From the NCBI RefSeq assembly GCF_022967985.1, contig NZ_JALJVC010000016.1, positions 26,440-90,439 on the forward strand: a DNA stretch of 64,000 bases, in the 5' to 3' direction. Made by a program: the position numbers and the translations under genes. This DNA is from Acinetobacter lwoffii (lineage in GTDB: Bacteria; Pseudomonadota; Gammaproteobacteria; Pseudomonadales; Moraxellaceae). Under the pieces are notes generated by a model that was not told the origin of the DNA, did no database searches, and saw nothing but the letters and a program-made list of their open reading frames with translations. Shown piece after piece: positions 41,367 through 50,103 of this stretch. Positions within the stretch are counted from its first letter, which is position 1; each line of letters begins with the position of its first letter.

Positions 41367-42331
41367 GATTTAGCTCCTTGTTGCTGCGCTGCCATAAACT
41401 GATTGAATGCCTGATCTAAAGCCGAGCCTTGTGGAGCTTGACCACCCTGCCCCGGGTTTGCTTGATGAGTAAACAAGTGAGCAAATGCTGGATTCATACT
41501 TGGTGTTTGTTGTGGCTGTGGTGCAGCTGGCTGCTGTTGACTACCTACCGAGAACTGACGAAGTTGCTTTGCAGTAAAGGCAAAAACTGAATCATCCATA
41601 TTGGTATAAGCCGTTTTATCTTCAGCACTGAACTGTGTTTTCAGCTCAGTTTCTAAAGCTGTAATTTCATCAGCACGTTTCTGTGCTTTGAATTGTTTCA
41701 GTTCAGCCAGTGCTTCATCACGTTCACGCTCTGCCTGCTCTTTGGCCTGTTGTGCTTTTTCTAATTCGGTCACGTCTGTGTCCTCTTTGGTTGGGTTTGG
41801 ATTAGCTTTGCCCGAGAAGGCTTTGATTGATGTATTGCGATCAGCACCAGTCGAGCAGATCGTAAATTCACGAATGCGGTTTTGACGGAAAATTGTGATT
41901 GGGCCTTCAAACGACTGACCATTCACAATGACTGTCTTGCCTTGAGAAACTTCCTCAACAGATCCCGGATCAATCATCATGGACATCTGGAAAGGGAAAC
42001 CATCATCGGAGTCCTGAACAATTTCCTGTGCTTTTGCATTCGTGAGAAAGTCACCTGATACATCAATCTTCCCGTTGGTATCTACGGTTTGAACAACACC
42101 AATTCGACTTGAACCAAAGTGTTCTTCAAGTAAGGCTGTTGGCTTATCAATCTCAATCCCATCAAGATCAAAGACCACACCTGAGCGTCCCCAATACCAG
42201 TGACCATCTACACGACCACCGGCATAGGCAGTGCCTTTGAATTTTCGTTTTTGCCCTTCTTCGGCTTTCGGTACTTCGATTGCTGAGGCATTGAATAAAT
42301 ACTTCAGCCGTTCTTCATTTGGATCTGGCAT
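41363..42331 (-). CDS. Prohead protease fused to a scaffold-like C-terminal domain
   Basis: The 322-residue protein has an N-terminal serine protease domain, with likely His in LLEEHFGSSRIG and Ser in REFTICSTGADRNTSI (near residue 159), followed by a helical, Gln/Ala/Glu-rich region from about residue 185 (AQQAKEQAERERDEALAEL) and a Pro/Gln-rich tail. Fusion of protease and scaffold in one chain is known in HK97-like and lambda-like systems. It directs capsid assembly and then cuts itself and the scaffold. Confidence 0.85.
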   Translation of the reverse strand: MPDPNEERLKYLFNASAIEVPKAEEGQKRKFKGTAYAGGRVDGHWYWGRSGVVFDLDGIEIDKPTALLEEHFGSSRIGVVQTVDTNGKIDVSGDFLTNAKAQEIVQDSDDGFPFQMSMMIDPGSVEEVSQGKTVIVNGQSFEGPITIFRQNRIREFTICSTGADRNTSIKAFSGKANPNPTKEDTDVTELEKAQQAKEQAERERDEALAELKQFKAQKRADEITALETELKTQFSAEDKTAYTNMDDSVFAFTAKQLRQFSVGSQQQPAAPQPQQTPSMNPAFAHLFTHQANPGQGGQAPQGSALDQAFNQFMAAQQQGAKS

Positions 42332-42344
42332 TTTTCATGCTCCA

Positions 42345-42369
42345 TAAAAAAACCGCCCAGAAGGCGGTC
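42345..42369 (-). terminator. Terminator inside the head module
   Basis: ACCGCC and GGCGGT form a 6-bp stem, with TTTTTTTA after it on the minus strand. It lies between the MuF-like gene and the protease gene. Full expression of the capsid genes requires read-through or an internal promoter. Confidence 0.8.
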
Positions 42370-42384
42370 ATATTCATTTTTAAA

Positions 42385-43590
42385 TTAGTTCAACAAGGGC
42401 TTGAGTGTATAAACCATTTGCCCTTCAACCGTTTCAATCGAAACCACTTCAAAAGACAATCCCATCGGCATGAGAACGCCGTTGCCAGCATTCAGTGCAT
42501 CCAGATCAATACCTAAACCTTTTGCATTCTCAATCTTGATTACGATATCTGAAGCTGTATCAACCATCAGTAACGGCGCATTCAATTGAACTGTCTGCCC
42601 CACCTGATAAGCCGCTACTTGATTAAGTGTCGCAGCACCCACCACGGTTGAAGCTGTATTGCTCGCCACAATTTGAATAGCTGTCATGTCGGTACTCAGC
42701 CAGCGCTTAAGTACATCATCAGCCAGAGAGCTTGTAGCAGAGTTTAAGTAGCTGCTCAGTGAAGCATCATTTCCCTGTACATAATCAAGGAGAGTCCGAA
42801 TCGCACTAGGTCGGATACTCGGATCAAGAGGAATAACCGTATTGGCCACTGTGTCGAATAGGTCCCGAGCCTTATCATCCATTGGAGCGAACAGACTGGT
42901 CAGCTTTTTACTCGCCGTCCACTCAGCTCTTATAAGTTCCTTCTGCTCGAGGAGATATTGCTTATCTAGACTTGAAGCACTGATCTTTTTATCAACTAAA
43001 GATTCAAGTTCACCAAACTGCAATGGATGAGAACTCCAATCCAAAGCCTCGGCAATTTCTGGTAACTGATCATCAGGTGTAATGCCGTATTTCAGCGCCT
43101 GTTTCTCTGTTAAAGCAATTACGGTGCACCGGCAACGAAAGCCCAACGGCGGATAATGTGTCAGCCAGAACGGATGATCAATAGGCAATACGATCCGGTT
43201 CAAAGCCAAATGACTAGGACGCACCCGACTATCATCGATAGCTGAGTACATTAGATAAGGACGGCGTTTCTTGTTCCGTTGCTGCTGGATCCATCGACCA
43301 TGACCGTAAGCACTTTGGATGTTCGTACGAAATACATTGTCCAGGTAGTGCTTTGGCAGAATGATTTCAGATTCTTCAATCAACTTCTGAAAATCCTTGA
43401 AAGTACCGCCGTCGGCAATCGATTTATTCACTGCCTTAATGACCGTCTCAATCTGTTCAAGACTCGATAGAAAGCTAACCGTGGTTGCCATCTGCCGAGT
43501 CTTTAGATCCATCGAATAAAACTCATCAGGCAGCACGATCTTTTTGCTATGAGCGTACCGAAGCGCCTCAAGGAACGTGACTGGTTGCAT
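42385..43590 (-). CDS. Head morphogenesis protein, MuF / SPP1 gp7 family
   Basis: The 401-residue protein carries the Mu gpF-like domain: FRTNIQSAYGHGRW, MYSAIDDSRVRPSHLALN, and the Cys-rich HYPPLGFRCRCTVIALT. MuF proteins attach to the portal and are packaged in the head. It is followed by a terminator and preceded by the portal gene. The C-terminal half (about 260-401) is less conserved. Confidence 0.9.
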   Translation of the reverse strand: MQPVTFLEALRYAHSKKIVLPDEFYSMDLKTRQMATTVSFLSSLEQIETVIKAVNKSIADGGTFKDFQKLIEESEIILPKHYLDNVFRTNIQSAYGHGRWIQQQRNKKRRPYLMYSAIDDSRVRPSHLALNRIVLPIDHPFWLTHYPPLGFRCRCTVIALTEKQALKYGITPDDQLPEIAEALDWSSHPLQFGELESLVDKKISASSLDKQYLLEQKELIRAEWTASKKLTSLFAPMDDKARDLFDTVANTVIPLDPSIRPSAIRTLLDYVQGNDASLSSYLNSATSSLADDVLKRWLSTDMTAIQIVASNTASTVVGAATLNQVAAYQVGQTVQLNAPLLMVDTASDIVIKIENAKGLGIDLDALNAGNGVLMPMGLSFEVVSIETVEGQMVYTLKPLLN

Positions 43591-43593
43591 AAC

Positions 43594-45051
43594 TTACTTC
43601 CCATTTTGAGCCGTCACATACCCCAATACATCTGCAGCATACAAAGCCTGATCCAGATTGGCCGTGAATTGTGTCTGAGTTGCACCAGGTATTAATTGCA
43701 TCAGGTTATAAGCCAGACTTTCAGGATTATCAGATTTGAATACTAATTCCTTGACCTGATCCGGTTTCAGTAGCTGCAATTCATCCTGGCCATCAGTCAG
43801 TTCTTCAACTTCCTGTTGTTCAGGTGAAAGCTTGTTTGCTGATGCCTTAAAGTTGAATGCCTGACGCGGTACTGCAGAGAATTGATTGAAGGCAGTTTGT
43901 GTTTGCTCAACCAGATCCCCATCCTGCAGTCCGTACTCACGAATAAAATAATCTTTAGAAAGGTTGGCCCCAGCATTCTTTAAATGAACATCACGCTCAG
44001 CCTGATCCTTATTCAGCGGTTTTGGCTTTTCACCAAGCATTACTTCATAATCACCCCAACCGTTTAAAGCGCATAGAGCATTGACCACAGCCTGTAAAGT
44101 CGGTGTGACAAGCCTAATATCAGATTTAAGCTTATCCATTCGTACATTTTCATGCACTTGACCAAGACTGTAGCTTCCCTTCCCATCTGTTCCGCTGGTA
44201 AGCGTCTGCCCTAGTACAACTTTCTGGATCTGACGAATCAGCTGATTATTAAATGCCTCAAACGCTGCCCCTGCTGAACCGTTTGTTCCTGGTGCGGAAA
44301 GAATCTGAACATCATCATCTGCATCAATCGATAATACGCTTTGAGCATGAGCAGTTAACAAGGCTTTGCTCATATCATCAGTTTCAGTATCTTTGCACTT
44401 ACCCAGTAAGATTGGTGTTCCAAAACGTTCGAGGAATTTCGCCCAGAATTTGAAGCCATTCTGCTTAAAGAAGAATAACCAATACAGCGTGGCTAATAGC
44501 GCTTTACCATATGGCTGTTCGTATGTGGCTTTACGGCGTGTTAAGAAGAATTTGAATGCTTGATCTACCTCATGATCTGCATTGTTTCCATCCTGACGAT
44601 AGATTAGCCGACCATCATTCTTAGGCTCAAACCATTGCATCGGTTTTTCACCAATCCATTGCAAACCAATATAACCTTCCGACTTTAGCTCATATACAGC
44701 TTCCTGAACCGAGTACCCGAAGAACAGTGCACTCATGGCAGCAGTCGCAATTTCATGGAACCATTCTTTCAGGATGAGATTCAGCTTTTCCGCTTCATCC
44801 GTATCATTTGGTTCAATTCGCAATGGCGTTGCTAAAAGTGCATCAATCCGTGTTTCAACTACTTGTGCAATCTCGTCATCATCAAGCAGTACACGCAATC
44901 TGTGGCGTGTAATTCCAGCTTTGCGCAGCACTTCATCAGTATCTGGTTGCTTGCCAAAGTTCACCAGAAACTGAGTGACTGCTTCTTGAGTGTATAAATT
45001 GCCGTAAGACAAAGCCTTCTTTGACGCTTTGTCCTTTTTAGACTTTGCCAT
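43594..45051 (-). CDS. Portal protein, DUF935 (Mu gp29-like)
   Basis: The 485-residue protein matches the DUF935 portal family: GITRHRLRVLLDDDEIAQVVETRIDAL near the start, GYSVQEAVYELKS, RLIYRQDGN, and the C-terminal ELQLLKPDQVKEL. The portal forms a dodecameric ring at one vertex, the channel for DNA packaging. It lies just after the large terminase gene, as in Mu. Confidence 0.93.
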   Translation of the reverse strand: MAKSKKDKASKKALSYGNLYTQEAVTQFLVNFGKQPDTDEVLRKAGITRHRLRVLLDDDEIAQVVETRIDALLATPLRIEPNDTDEAEKLNLILKEWFHEIATAAMSALFFGYSVQEAVYELKSEGYIGLQWIGEKPMQWFEPKNDGRLIYRQDGNNADHEVDQAFKFFLTRRKATYEQPYGKALLATLYWLFFFKQNGFKFWAKFLERFGTPILLGKCKDTETDDMSKALLTAHAQSVLSIDADDDVQILSAPGTNGSAGAAFEAFNNQLIRQIQKVVLGQTLTSGTDGKGSYSLGQVHENVRMDKLKSDIRLVTPTLQAVVNALCALNGWGDYEVMLGEKPKPLNKDQAERDVHLKNAGANLSKDYFIREYGLQDGDLVEQTQTAFNQFSAVPRQAFNFKASANKLSPEQQEVEELTDGQDELQLLKPDQVKELVFKSDNPESLAYNLMQLIPGATQTQFTANLDQALYAADVLGYVTAQNGK

Positions 45052-45063
45052 GTTTTTTCCTTA

Positions 45064-46740
45064 TCAATAGGTTCGAGTACCTGCACCTGCAGGTTTTTTC
45101 CGTTTTCGCTCACGGATATCACTAAAGCAAATCATGACGCCGTCTGCTCGGTTTGGAGACAATGCCCCGTCCGGTTGCTTATTGACTAGGATTTTGCCTG
45201 CACCATTCTTCGTATAAGTGGGTTGTGATAACTCTCGCTTGAGCTGTTCAAGCTCCTGCTTGTTTATATCTTTGGTAGAAAGCGAAATAAGATTGTCTGG
45301 GTCATATTGCATACCTTGTAAGGCTCGATAAGTATTCTGAAATCTGATACGCAATGACCACCACATCTGAGCTTTAAGATTGGCAAAGAAGTCTACGTTT
45401 TTACGCGCCTCAACCATTTCCTGCTCCGGGTTGTGCACCGCACCTGAGCCTCGGAATGGATTTGCTTCGATCTCCGGAATACCTTTGGATCTATTTTGCT
45501 CATTAATGACTCGGGCATCACCACGCACACCAGCACCAAGACCATCGGCATCGTAATAAAACGAGTTCAAACGTAGATCAAGACAAGCATCAATAGCTTT
45601 CTGAGTTGTGCCAAAGATGTCATCACCAACGCCTGACCAAGTATCCAAATACTGCAGTACGATGCCATGACGTGCGGCAAAAGAGTTTTTATCCTTGCCC
45701 TCATCTGCCACATCAAGCGCACCTATACATTCCCCTGACGGCTGAATATCTAATTCAAGATGAGCATCAACGGCAGCTTGTACCCATGCTGATGGAATCA
45801 ACACACCTTCTACCGAGGCGGCATAATCAATATCAACCTCTTGAGCTAAAACAATGTCATCAAGAGTGGCTAATTGTTTTTCATACCAGGGGTAAATTAA
45901 TTTGCCATTAAATTCGACCTGCCAATTCTTATCTGGGTTATCACGCCATGCCATCGTAAAAACGGCGTAACGACCACTAAAACGATCTTGGTGAAACTTG
46001 TCCCCAATACCGTTTGGTGTAGATCCCTTGATATGTACGTTTGTGTTTTGAGAAATGGCAGCATCAACAGCTTCTTGCCGCTCTACGAATGCCCATTCAT
46101 CCAGAAAGTACATTGTGGTACGACCACCACGGCCAATATTGTCACCAGCCTCACCCGTAACCGTTGCGCCGTTGTCCGGGTTGATGATTCGCATGTAGTT
46201 GTCATGCACTTTCTCGACAAAGCCTTTAGGTTTCATCCAGTCTGGCAGCTTGGAAAACATATCCCTAAATTTGTGCAGTAACGTTTTCGGATCGCCTTTT
46301 TTATCAACCAGATCTTCTTTACGACTACCGACGCCACCAGCAAAGCCTTCAACGAATAACCACCGGTGCAAATAAAAGCCCAAGACTACATAGCTCATCC
46401 CTTCGTCACGACTTTTTTCAATTAAACCGTGTGTCTGGGTACCTTCACGTTCAATCAGCCAATCAACGAGTTCAACCTGACCAGGACGCAAAACAAAAGG
46501 AATATTCGCAGGCAGTCCAAAAGGCATGCCCCGTGGATCGTAAGTCCATACCCAGTGATTAAACCAATGAGCCGGATCATTCTTACATCTGTAGATTTCA
46601 GCCTCTCGACTTAGTTCATTCTGCTCTATCAGCATCCGGTAGTAATAACGCCGTTTCATTTCTTCAATGATTTCAGGCAGACGTGTATTGATCGTCCACT
46701 CTTTAATTAGTGGCGCTATATCTTCGATTGCATAAGTCAT
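45064..46740 (-). CDS. Terminase large subunit
   Basis: The 558-residue packaging ATPase-nuclease has a Mu gp28-like Walker A in EKSRDEGMS (108-116), Walker B in MYFLDEW (210-216), and a C-terminal nuclease domain with GALDVADEG and YYDADGLGAG carrying acidic metal ligands. It overlaps the small subunit gene by four bases. The non-canonical Walker A is typical of this subgroup. It cuts and translocates DNA into the head. Confidence 0.93.
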   Translation of the reverse strand: MTYAIEDIAPLIKEWTINTRLPEIIEEMKRRYYYRMLIEQNELSREAEIYRCKNDPAHWFNHWVWTYDPRGMPFGLPANIPFVLRPGQVELVDWLIEREGTQTHGLIEKSRDEGMSYVVLGFYLHRWLFVEGFAGGVGSRKEDLVDKKGDPKTLLHKFRDMFSKLPDWMKPKGFVEKVHDNYMRIINPDNGATVTGEAGDNIGRGGRTTMYFLDEWAFVERQEAVDAAISQNTNVHIKGSTPNGIGDKFHQDRFSGRYAVFTMAWRDNPDKNWQVEFNGKLIYPWYEKQLATLDDIVLAQEVDIDYAASVEGVLIPSAWVQAAVDAHLELDIQPSGECIGALDVADEGKDKNSFAARHGIVLQYLDTWSGVGDDIFGTTQKAIDACLDLRLNSFYYDADGLGAGVRGDARVINEQNRSKGIPEIEANPFRGSGAVHNPEQEMVEARKNVDFFANLKAQMWWSLRIRFQNTYRALQGMQYDPDNLISLSTKDINKQELEQLKRELSQPTYTKNGAGKILVNKQPDGALSPNRADGVMICFSDIRERKRKKPAGAGTRTY

Positions 46741-47228
46741 AACTTGCCATTAATTGCTAAACGCGAAAGCTCTTGAGCGGATAGTCCGTTAAGCTCATCT
46801 GGTGTGAATTGATGTGTTGATTTGGTTTCTTGCTGAATAGGCCCGCCGTCTGGACCAGTAATTTCTTGCTTTGTCACACGGCCATCTGTTTCTTGGAATG
46901 CCTGTTTCAGCAGATTTTGTTTTGCCCGTTTATTTTTTCCAGAATCCTCATACATCTTCTGAAGCTCACGTAAACGAAACGCCTTGTTAGCAATCGCAAT
47001 ATCATCAATATTTTCACGAAACTCTTTGCGAGTTTGCTCAAATAAATCCTTTAACTTTTTACTGAGATTACGACCTGCATATTTTGTCGGGTCATAACTG
47101 TGACATTGTTTTCGATCAATCTTGATCTTATATATTTCTTCTACCGCGTCTGCTACTTGTTGAGGGGTTTCAAAGCAAGCAAGAGACTGAACTATAAACA
47201 TTTTTACAGGCTCTTTTAATGCTGCCAT
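46737..47228 (-). CDS. DUF2280 protein, probable terminase small subunit
   Basis: From the ATG at 47228 behind GAGGTG the protein is 163 residues. It has the DUF2280 features: LACFETPQQVADAVEEIYKI (helix-turn-helix), then SYDPTKYAGRNLSKKL and a helical middle. DUF2280 proteins adjoin large terminases in many gammaproteobacterial prophages and are inferred to bind packaging sites. Stop and start overlap the large subunit by four bases. Confidence 0.82.
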   Translation of the reverse strand: MAALKEPVKMFIVQSLACFETPQQVADAVEEIYKIKIDRKQCHSYDPTKYAGRNLSKKLKDLFEQTRKEFRENIDDIAIANKAFRLRELQKMYEDSGKNKRAKQNLLKQAFQETDGRVTKQEITGPDGGPIQQETKSTHQFTPDELNGLSAQELSRLAINGKL

Positions 47229-47263
47229 AAACACCTCTTTGTCGTTCTACGTCGTACAAGATA

Positions 47264-47285
47264 GGCAAAAAAAAATAGCCGTTAG
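47264..47285 (-). terminator. Weak terminator upstream of the terminase genes
   Basis: AGCC and GGCT form a short stem with nine T residues on the minus strand. The T-run is strong; the stem is short. Confidence 0.45.
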
Positions 47286-47287
47286 GC

Positions 47288-47929
47288 TCAATTAATCACA
47301 CAGTTCCCACAACACGCAGCAATACTTGTTTCGGATACAAACGGCGCATTCTTAGCAATTTCCAAAAGTCGTTTGACAGACTCGTCTGCACCCCACCGTC
47401 TGGTCTCACCAAAGAACACTTCGACATCATGGCCAGCCAAATAATGTTTAGGCAGTCCAGTCATATCGCTATAGATAATTTCGCCATCAGCATCCCGCTC
47501 TACACCAATGTGATACAGCTCATGTTCAATCAAACGGCAGAATTCACGATCTGAGGCTTGTTCACAGAAAGCAGCATCCACAGTAATCAGATATTGAGGT
47601 ACAAAGCCGAACCAATCCCGCATCTGTTGTTCCTGGCGTGCTTTCTTCCAGCCACCCACGTTAAACATGACCTTTTCACATTGCCCAAGCACCATACGTT
47701 TTTTCGCTACGGCGGCCGATGAAGCCCAGGCGAATGCAAGGAACTCTTCATTGTCATGGAGTAATTCAGCAATATGGTCATGATCCGGGTTATGAAGTTC
47801 ACCACCTAAAGTGAGCCAGTTTTTAATAACCCATTCTTTAAGCTCTGGTGCAGGTGCCAAGCGAATGGCTTCTTCTTCCTCGGCCTGATCAATCAGATCC
47901 GTCGGTGGGAATGGTCTGAACTGTTCCAT
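47288..47929 (-). CDS. Putative phage metallopeptidase
   Basis: The 213-residue protein contains an HExxH zinc motif, HELYH (136-140), within REFCRLIEHELYHIG, and a third candidate ligand in LAGHDVEVF. This matches the putative phage metallopeptidase domain family (PF18894). It lies just upstream of terminase genes, overlapping the nuclease gene. Its target is unknown; it may process virion or host proteins. The Cys-rich end (SIAACCGNCVIN) is unusual. Confidence 0.75.
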   Translation of the reverse strand: MEQFRPFPPTDLIDQAEEEEAIRLAPAPELKEWVIKNWLTLGGELHNPDHDHIAELLHDNEEFLAFAWASSAAVAKKRMVLGQCEKVMFNVGGWKKARQEQQMRDWFGFVPQYLITVDAAFCEQASDREFCRLIEHELYHIGVERDADGEIIYSDMTGLPKHYLAGHDVEVFFGETRRWGADESVKRLLEIAKNAPFVSETSIAACCGNCVIN

Positions 47930-48326
47930 CTTCTAATCTCTCTAACTGACTTCGAATCCAGTTAATTGCATAACCTGATTCAATTTGATGGGGTTCAAGA
48001 CGCACAAATATATAACCTTGATCTTCAGCAAGATCATACTTATTAAATGAATTCGCTATCTTTCTTCCGCCGCGACCAACCGCCCATGGACTGCCCGCAA
48101 TTTCTATAAGAAGATTCAACTTCACAATATAAAAATCAAACCGCCAATTTTTGGTTGATTCAAATTGAAACTTCCGTCTGTAGCCAATTCGGTATTCTTC
48201 TAATTCTTGAAATAAGGTTTCTTCAGCTTCTAAATATTTTTCTCTAGCCTTAGGTAGAGGTTTATTGCGGGGTTTGGTTTTGATTGGGCCTTTGGCGGTT
48301 AAGCATTTATAGAGGTCTGGATCCAT
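47889..48326 (-). CDS. PD-(D/E)XK-type nuclease related to VSR/DUF559
   Basis: From the ATG at 48326 the protein is 145 residues. The core is WRFDFYIVKLNLLIEIAGSPW, with the acidic D and E of a PD-(D/E)XK fold and a following GRGGRK loop, then YDLAEDQGYIFVRLEPHQIESG. A second gene, 51634-52044, has the same core. It sits beside terminase, where many phages carry an HNH nuclease, so a packaging-related cleavage role is possible. Confidence 0.65.
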   Translation of the reverse strand: MDPDLYKCLTAKGPIKTKPRNKPLPKAREKYLEAEETLFQELEEYRIGYRRKFQFESTKNWRFDFYIVKLNLLIEIAGSPWAVGRGGRKIANSFNKYDLAEDQGYIFVRLEPHQIESGYAINWIRSQLERLEDGTVQTIPTDGSD

Positions 48327-48340
48327 GAATATTACCCAAT

Positions 48341-48368
48341 AAAAAACCATCCGAAGATGGTTTTTTAT
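48341..48368. terminator. Bidirectional terminator
   Basis: ACCATC-CGAA-GATGGT with A- and T-runs on either side forms a UUCG/CGAA-type tight hairpin. It separates the lipoprotein gene at 48386 from the nuclease gene. Confidence 0.85.
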
Positions 48369-48385
48369 TATTCAGTCTTGAGCTA

Positions 48386-48688
48386 TTAGCCACAAGATGC
48401 TTGAACGATAATTTTAGTTTGTGGGTCAGTTACTACCGTAACTCTCTCTAAACGGTAATCTAAAGTTACCGGTTGGCCAGGTGCTACCATACGTACAATT
48501 TCAGCATTAGTCTTGGCTTTAATTGCTGCTTCAGATAAACCAGTTTGTCCAACAAGTTTGGTTGCTTCCTCTGCTACACAGCTAGTCATCGTATTTGGTT
48601 GATGAGAAGGCATCTGTTCAGGATTATTTGCACACGCCGTCAATGTAACTGCTACTAGAATTAAAGATAAATTCTGGATAATTTTCAT
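48386..48688 (-). CDS. I78-type peptidase inhibitor lipoprotein, copy 1
   Basis: The 100-residue protein has a lipoprotein signal ending in LTAC and a mature domain with VGQTGLSEAAIKAKT, then VRMVAPGQPVTLDYRLERVTV and a terminal CG. The PGQxVTxDYxxxRVTV and final C-G pattern is the I78 (elastase-inhibitor) signature. Such proteins block serine proteases in the periplasm or outside the cell. A paralogue lies 200 bases away. It probably alters the lysogen surface. Confidence 0.82.
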   Translation of the reverse strand: MKIIQNLSLILVAVTLTACANNPEQMPSHQPNTMTSCVAEEATKLVGQTGLSEAAIKAKTNAEIVRMVAPGQPVTLDYRLERVTVVTDPQTKIIVQASCG

Positions 48689-48846
48689 AAGTTTCTGTCT
48701 TGTTGGAATAAAAAATTAATCATACCGAATAAGAAAGTATCGGTTGCAGGCTTAACAACAGTCTATATATTCTGCTTAATCAGAAAAATAATGAACTGTC
48801 GCAATAGTTATCTAGTGCATTCCCCAGACTTTTAACAGTGATAACG

Positions 48847-48872
48847 GGAAAACCTCCCAAAGGAGGTTCTAT
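48847..48872 (-). terminator. Terminator of the second inhibitor gene
   Basis: AACCTCC-CAAA-GGAGGTT forms a 7-bp stem with T-rich sequence after it on the minus strand. Confidence 0.7.
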
Positions 48873-48887
48873 GCATAGATTTAAATT

Positions 48888-49190
48888 TTAACCACAAAAT
48901 GCCTTAAGAATAGTTTGGGTTTGTGGATCAGCAATTACAGTAACTCGTCCTGGATGATAATCTTTAGTTATAGGTTGGCCCGGTGCAACCAGTCTAACAA
49001 CCTCAGAATTTGTTTTTGATTTGATATCAGCCTCGCTCGATAATGTCGTACGTGCTAATTTTGCTGCACTTTCAGGCACGCATTTTTTCATCATCTCAGG
49101 CTTGTGAACAATTTCTGTATCAGGAGTACCTGCACAAGCAGTCAAAGTCACTGCTGCAATAATAAGTGACACATTATAAATAATTTTCAT
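48888..49190 (-). CDS. I78-type peptidase inhibitor lipoprotein, copy 2
   Basis: Also 100 residues, with signal MKIIYNVSLIIAAVTLTAC and the same I78 motif (VRLVAPGQPITKDYHPGRVTV, final CG). It is clearly a tandem paralogue of the gene at 48386-48688: conserved signal, conserved C-terminus and identical length, with the middle third (residues 20-50) diverged. Each copy has its own terminator. The divergence suggests different target proteases. Confidence 0.82.
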   Translation of the reverse strand: MKIIYNVSLIIAAVTLTACAGTPDTEIVHKPEMMKKCVPESAAKLARTTLSSEADIKSKTNSEVVRLVAPGQPITKDYHPGRVTVIADPQTQTILKAFCG

Positions 49191-49295
49191 AAGCTTCTAT
49201 CTTTAACATATAAAAGCAGGATGATACCTAGGTCGGCTTGAGCAAGCCTAGCCATATCAACAATGTTAATACACTTCTTTAAATATTGAAATTTA

Positions 49296-49332
49296 AAAAA
49301 ACCCACTTAACTCTCCCAAATTAAGCAGGCTC
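49296..49332 (-). terminator. Terminator of the tiny-gene region
   Basis: GCCTGCTTAA and TTAAGTGGGT pair imperfectly around a ten-base loop; seven T residues follow on the minus strand. Confidence 0.6.
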
Positions 49333-49435
49333 ATGTCAGGTCAACAATTTCTTTCATTGTTTTTATACACCTGTATCTTAGCAAATAATTTATCTAACTA
49401 AATATAATTATTTGCTTCTTTAGACCAAGGGGTAA

Positions 49436-49534
49436 TCACCCAACCTCTTTCAAGCAATCACGGCACTCTTTCTGGTTATCACTGATCTCAGTTACACCGT
49501 GAAGACCGAATAAGCAGAATATAAATTGGAGCAT
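49436..49534 (-). CDS. 32-residue small protein with a CxxC motif
   Basis: AGGAGAAAAGT precedes an ATG at 49534; the 32-residue product begins MLQFIFCLFGLHGV and contains CRDC near the end. A strong ribosome binding site, own terminators on both sides and a hydrophobic start favour a real gene. It may be a tiny membrane or metal-binding peptide. It is too short for family assignment. Confidence 0.6.
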   Translation of the reverse strand: MLQFIFCLFGLHGVTEISDNQKECRDCLKEVG

Positions 49535-49550
49535 ACTTTTCTCCTGATAT

Positions 49551-49576
49551 TAAAAACCCCACTAAAAAATGGGGTC
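49551..49576 (-). terminator. Terminator between two small genes
   Basis: ACCCCA and TGGGGT form the stem around an eight-base loop, with TTTTTA after it on the minus strand. Confidence 0.65.
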
Positions 49577-49624
49577 ATTACAGCTTATTAAGCGGGAAAA
49601 CAATTCCTCATCACCTGAACATTC

Positions 49625-49807
49625 TTAGCTATGAAGAACTTCTAATTCAAAACCGTTATCAATCATTTTATTAATACTGGGTATCAGTGCCTCTATCCAC
49701 TCTCCCTTGCTCCAAACCCTTAAGACTCCATTCTCTTCCTTATAGTAAGCATGATCGAAAAGTGAGATATGATGAATAACCTGTGTTCCGTTTGGTATAC
49801 GTGTCAT
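49625..49807 (-). CDS. Small phage protein, unknown function
   Basis: GGAGG lies seven bases from the ATG at 49807. The 60-residue product has Trp and Tyr residues (AYYKEENGVLRVWSKGEW) in a beta-hairpin-like pattern and an amphipathic helix (ALIPSINKMIDNGFEL). I do not recognise it. It is one of several small genes in this stretch. Confidence 0.6.
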   Translation of the reverse strand: MTRIPNGTQVIHHISLFDHAYYKEENGVLRVWSKGEWIEALIPSINKMIDNGFELEVLHS

Positions 49808-49945
49808 ACAAACCTCCAGACTTTTTGTTGTAATTTTAATCTATCAGAATATTATGTTTTTTAATTATAGATGCTTGTATCAATTCACTATTAAATGTGA
49901 CCTATCAAACAATGTAGCAACACATGACATAAGAAAAATATAGGC

Positions 49946-49976
49946 AAAAAAATACCTCCTTTATAGGGAAAGGAGG
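49946..49976 (-). terminator. Terminator in the small-gene region
   Basis: CCTCCTTT and AAAGGAGG form an 8-bp stem with a T-run on the minus strand. Confidence 0.7.
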
Positions 49977-50070
49977 CAGAATTAGAAAGACTCTACAGCA
50001 TAGAATCTAGGTGACTATTCTATCTAAGTTTATTTTTTAATCAACAGTAAAAATCATTTTATTTGTTCAA

Positions 50071-50103
50071 TAAAAAGCCCACTTACTCGTCAAATAAGTG
50101 GGC
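50071..50103 (-). terminator. Strong terminator in the small-gene region
   Basis: A perfect 9-bp stem (GCCCACTTA/TAAGTGGGC) is followed on the minus strand by TTTTTATT. Related hairpins occur at 50523 and 50862. Confidence 0.8.
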
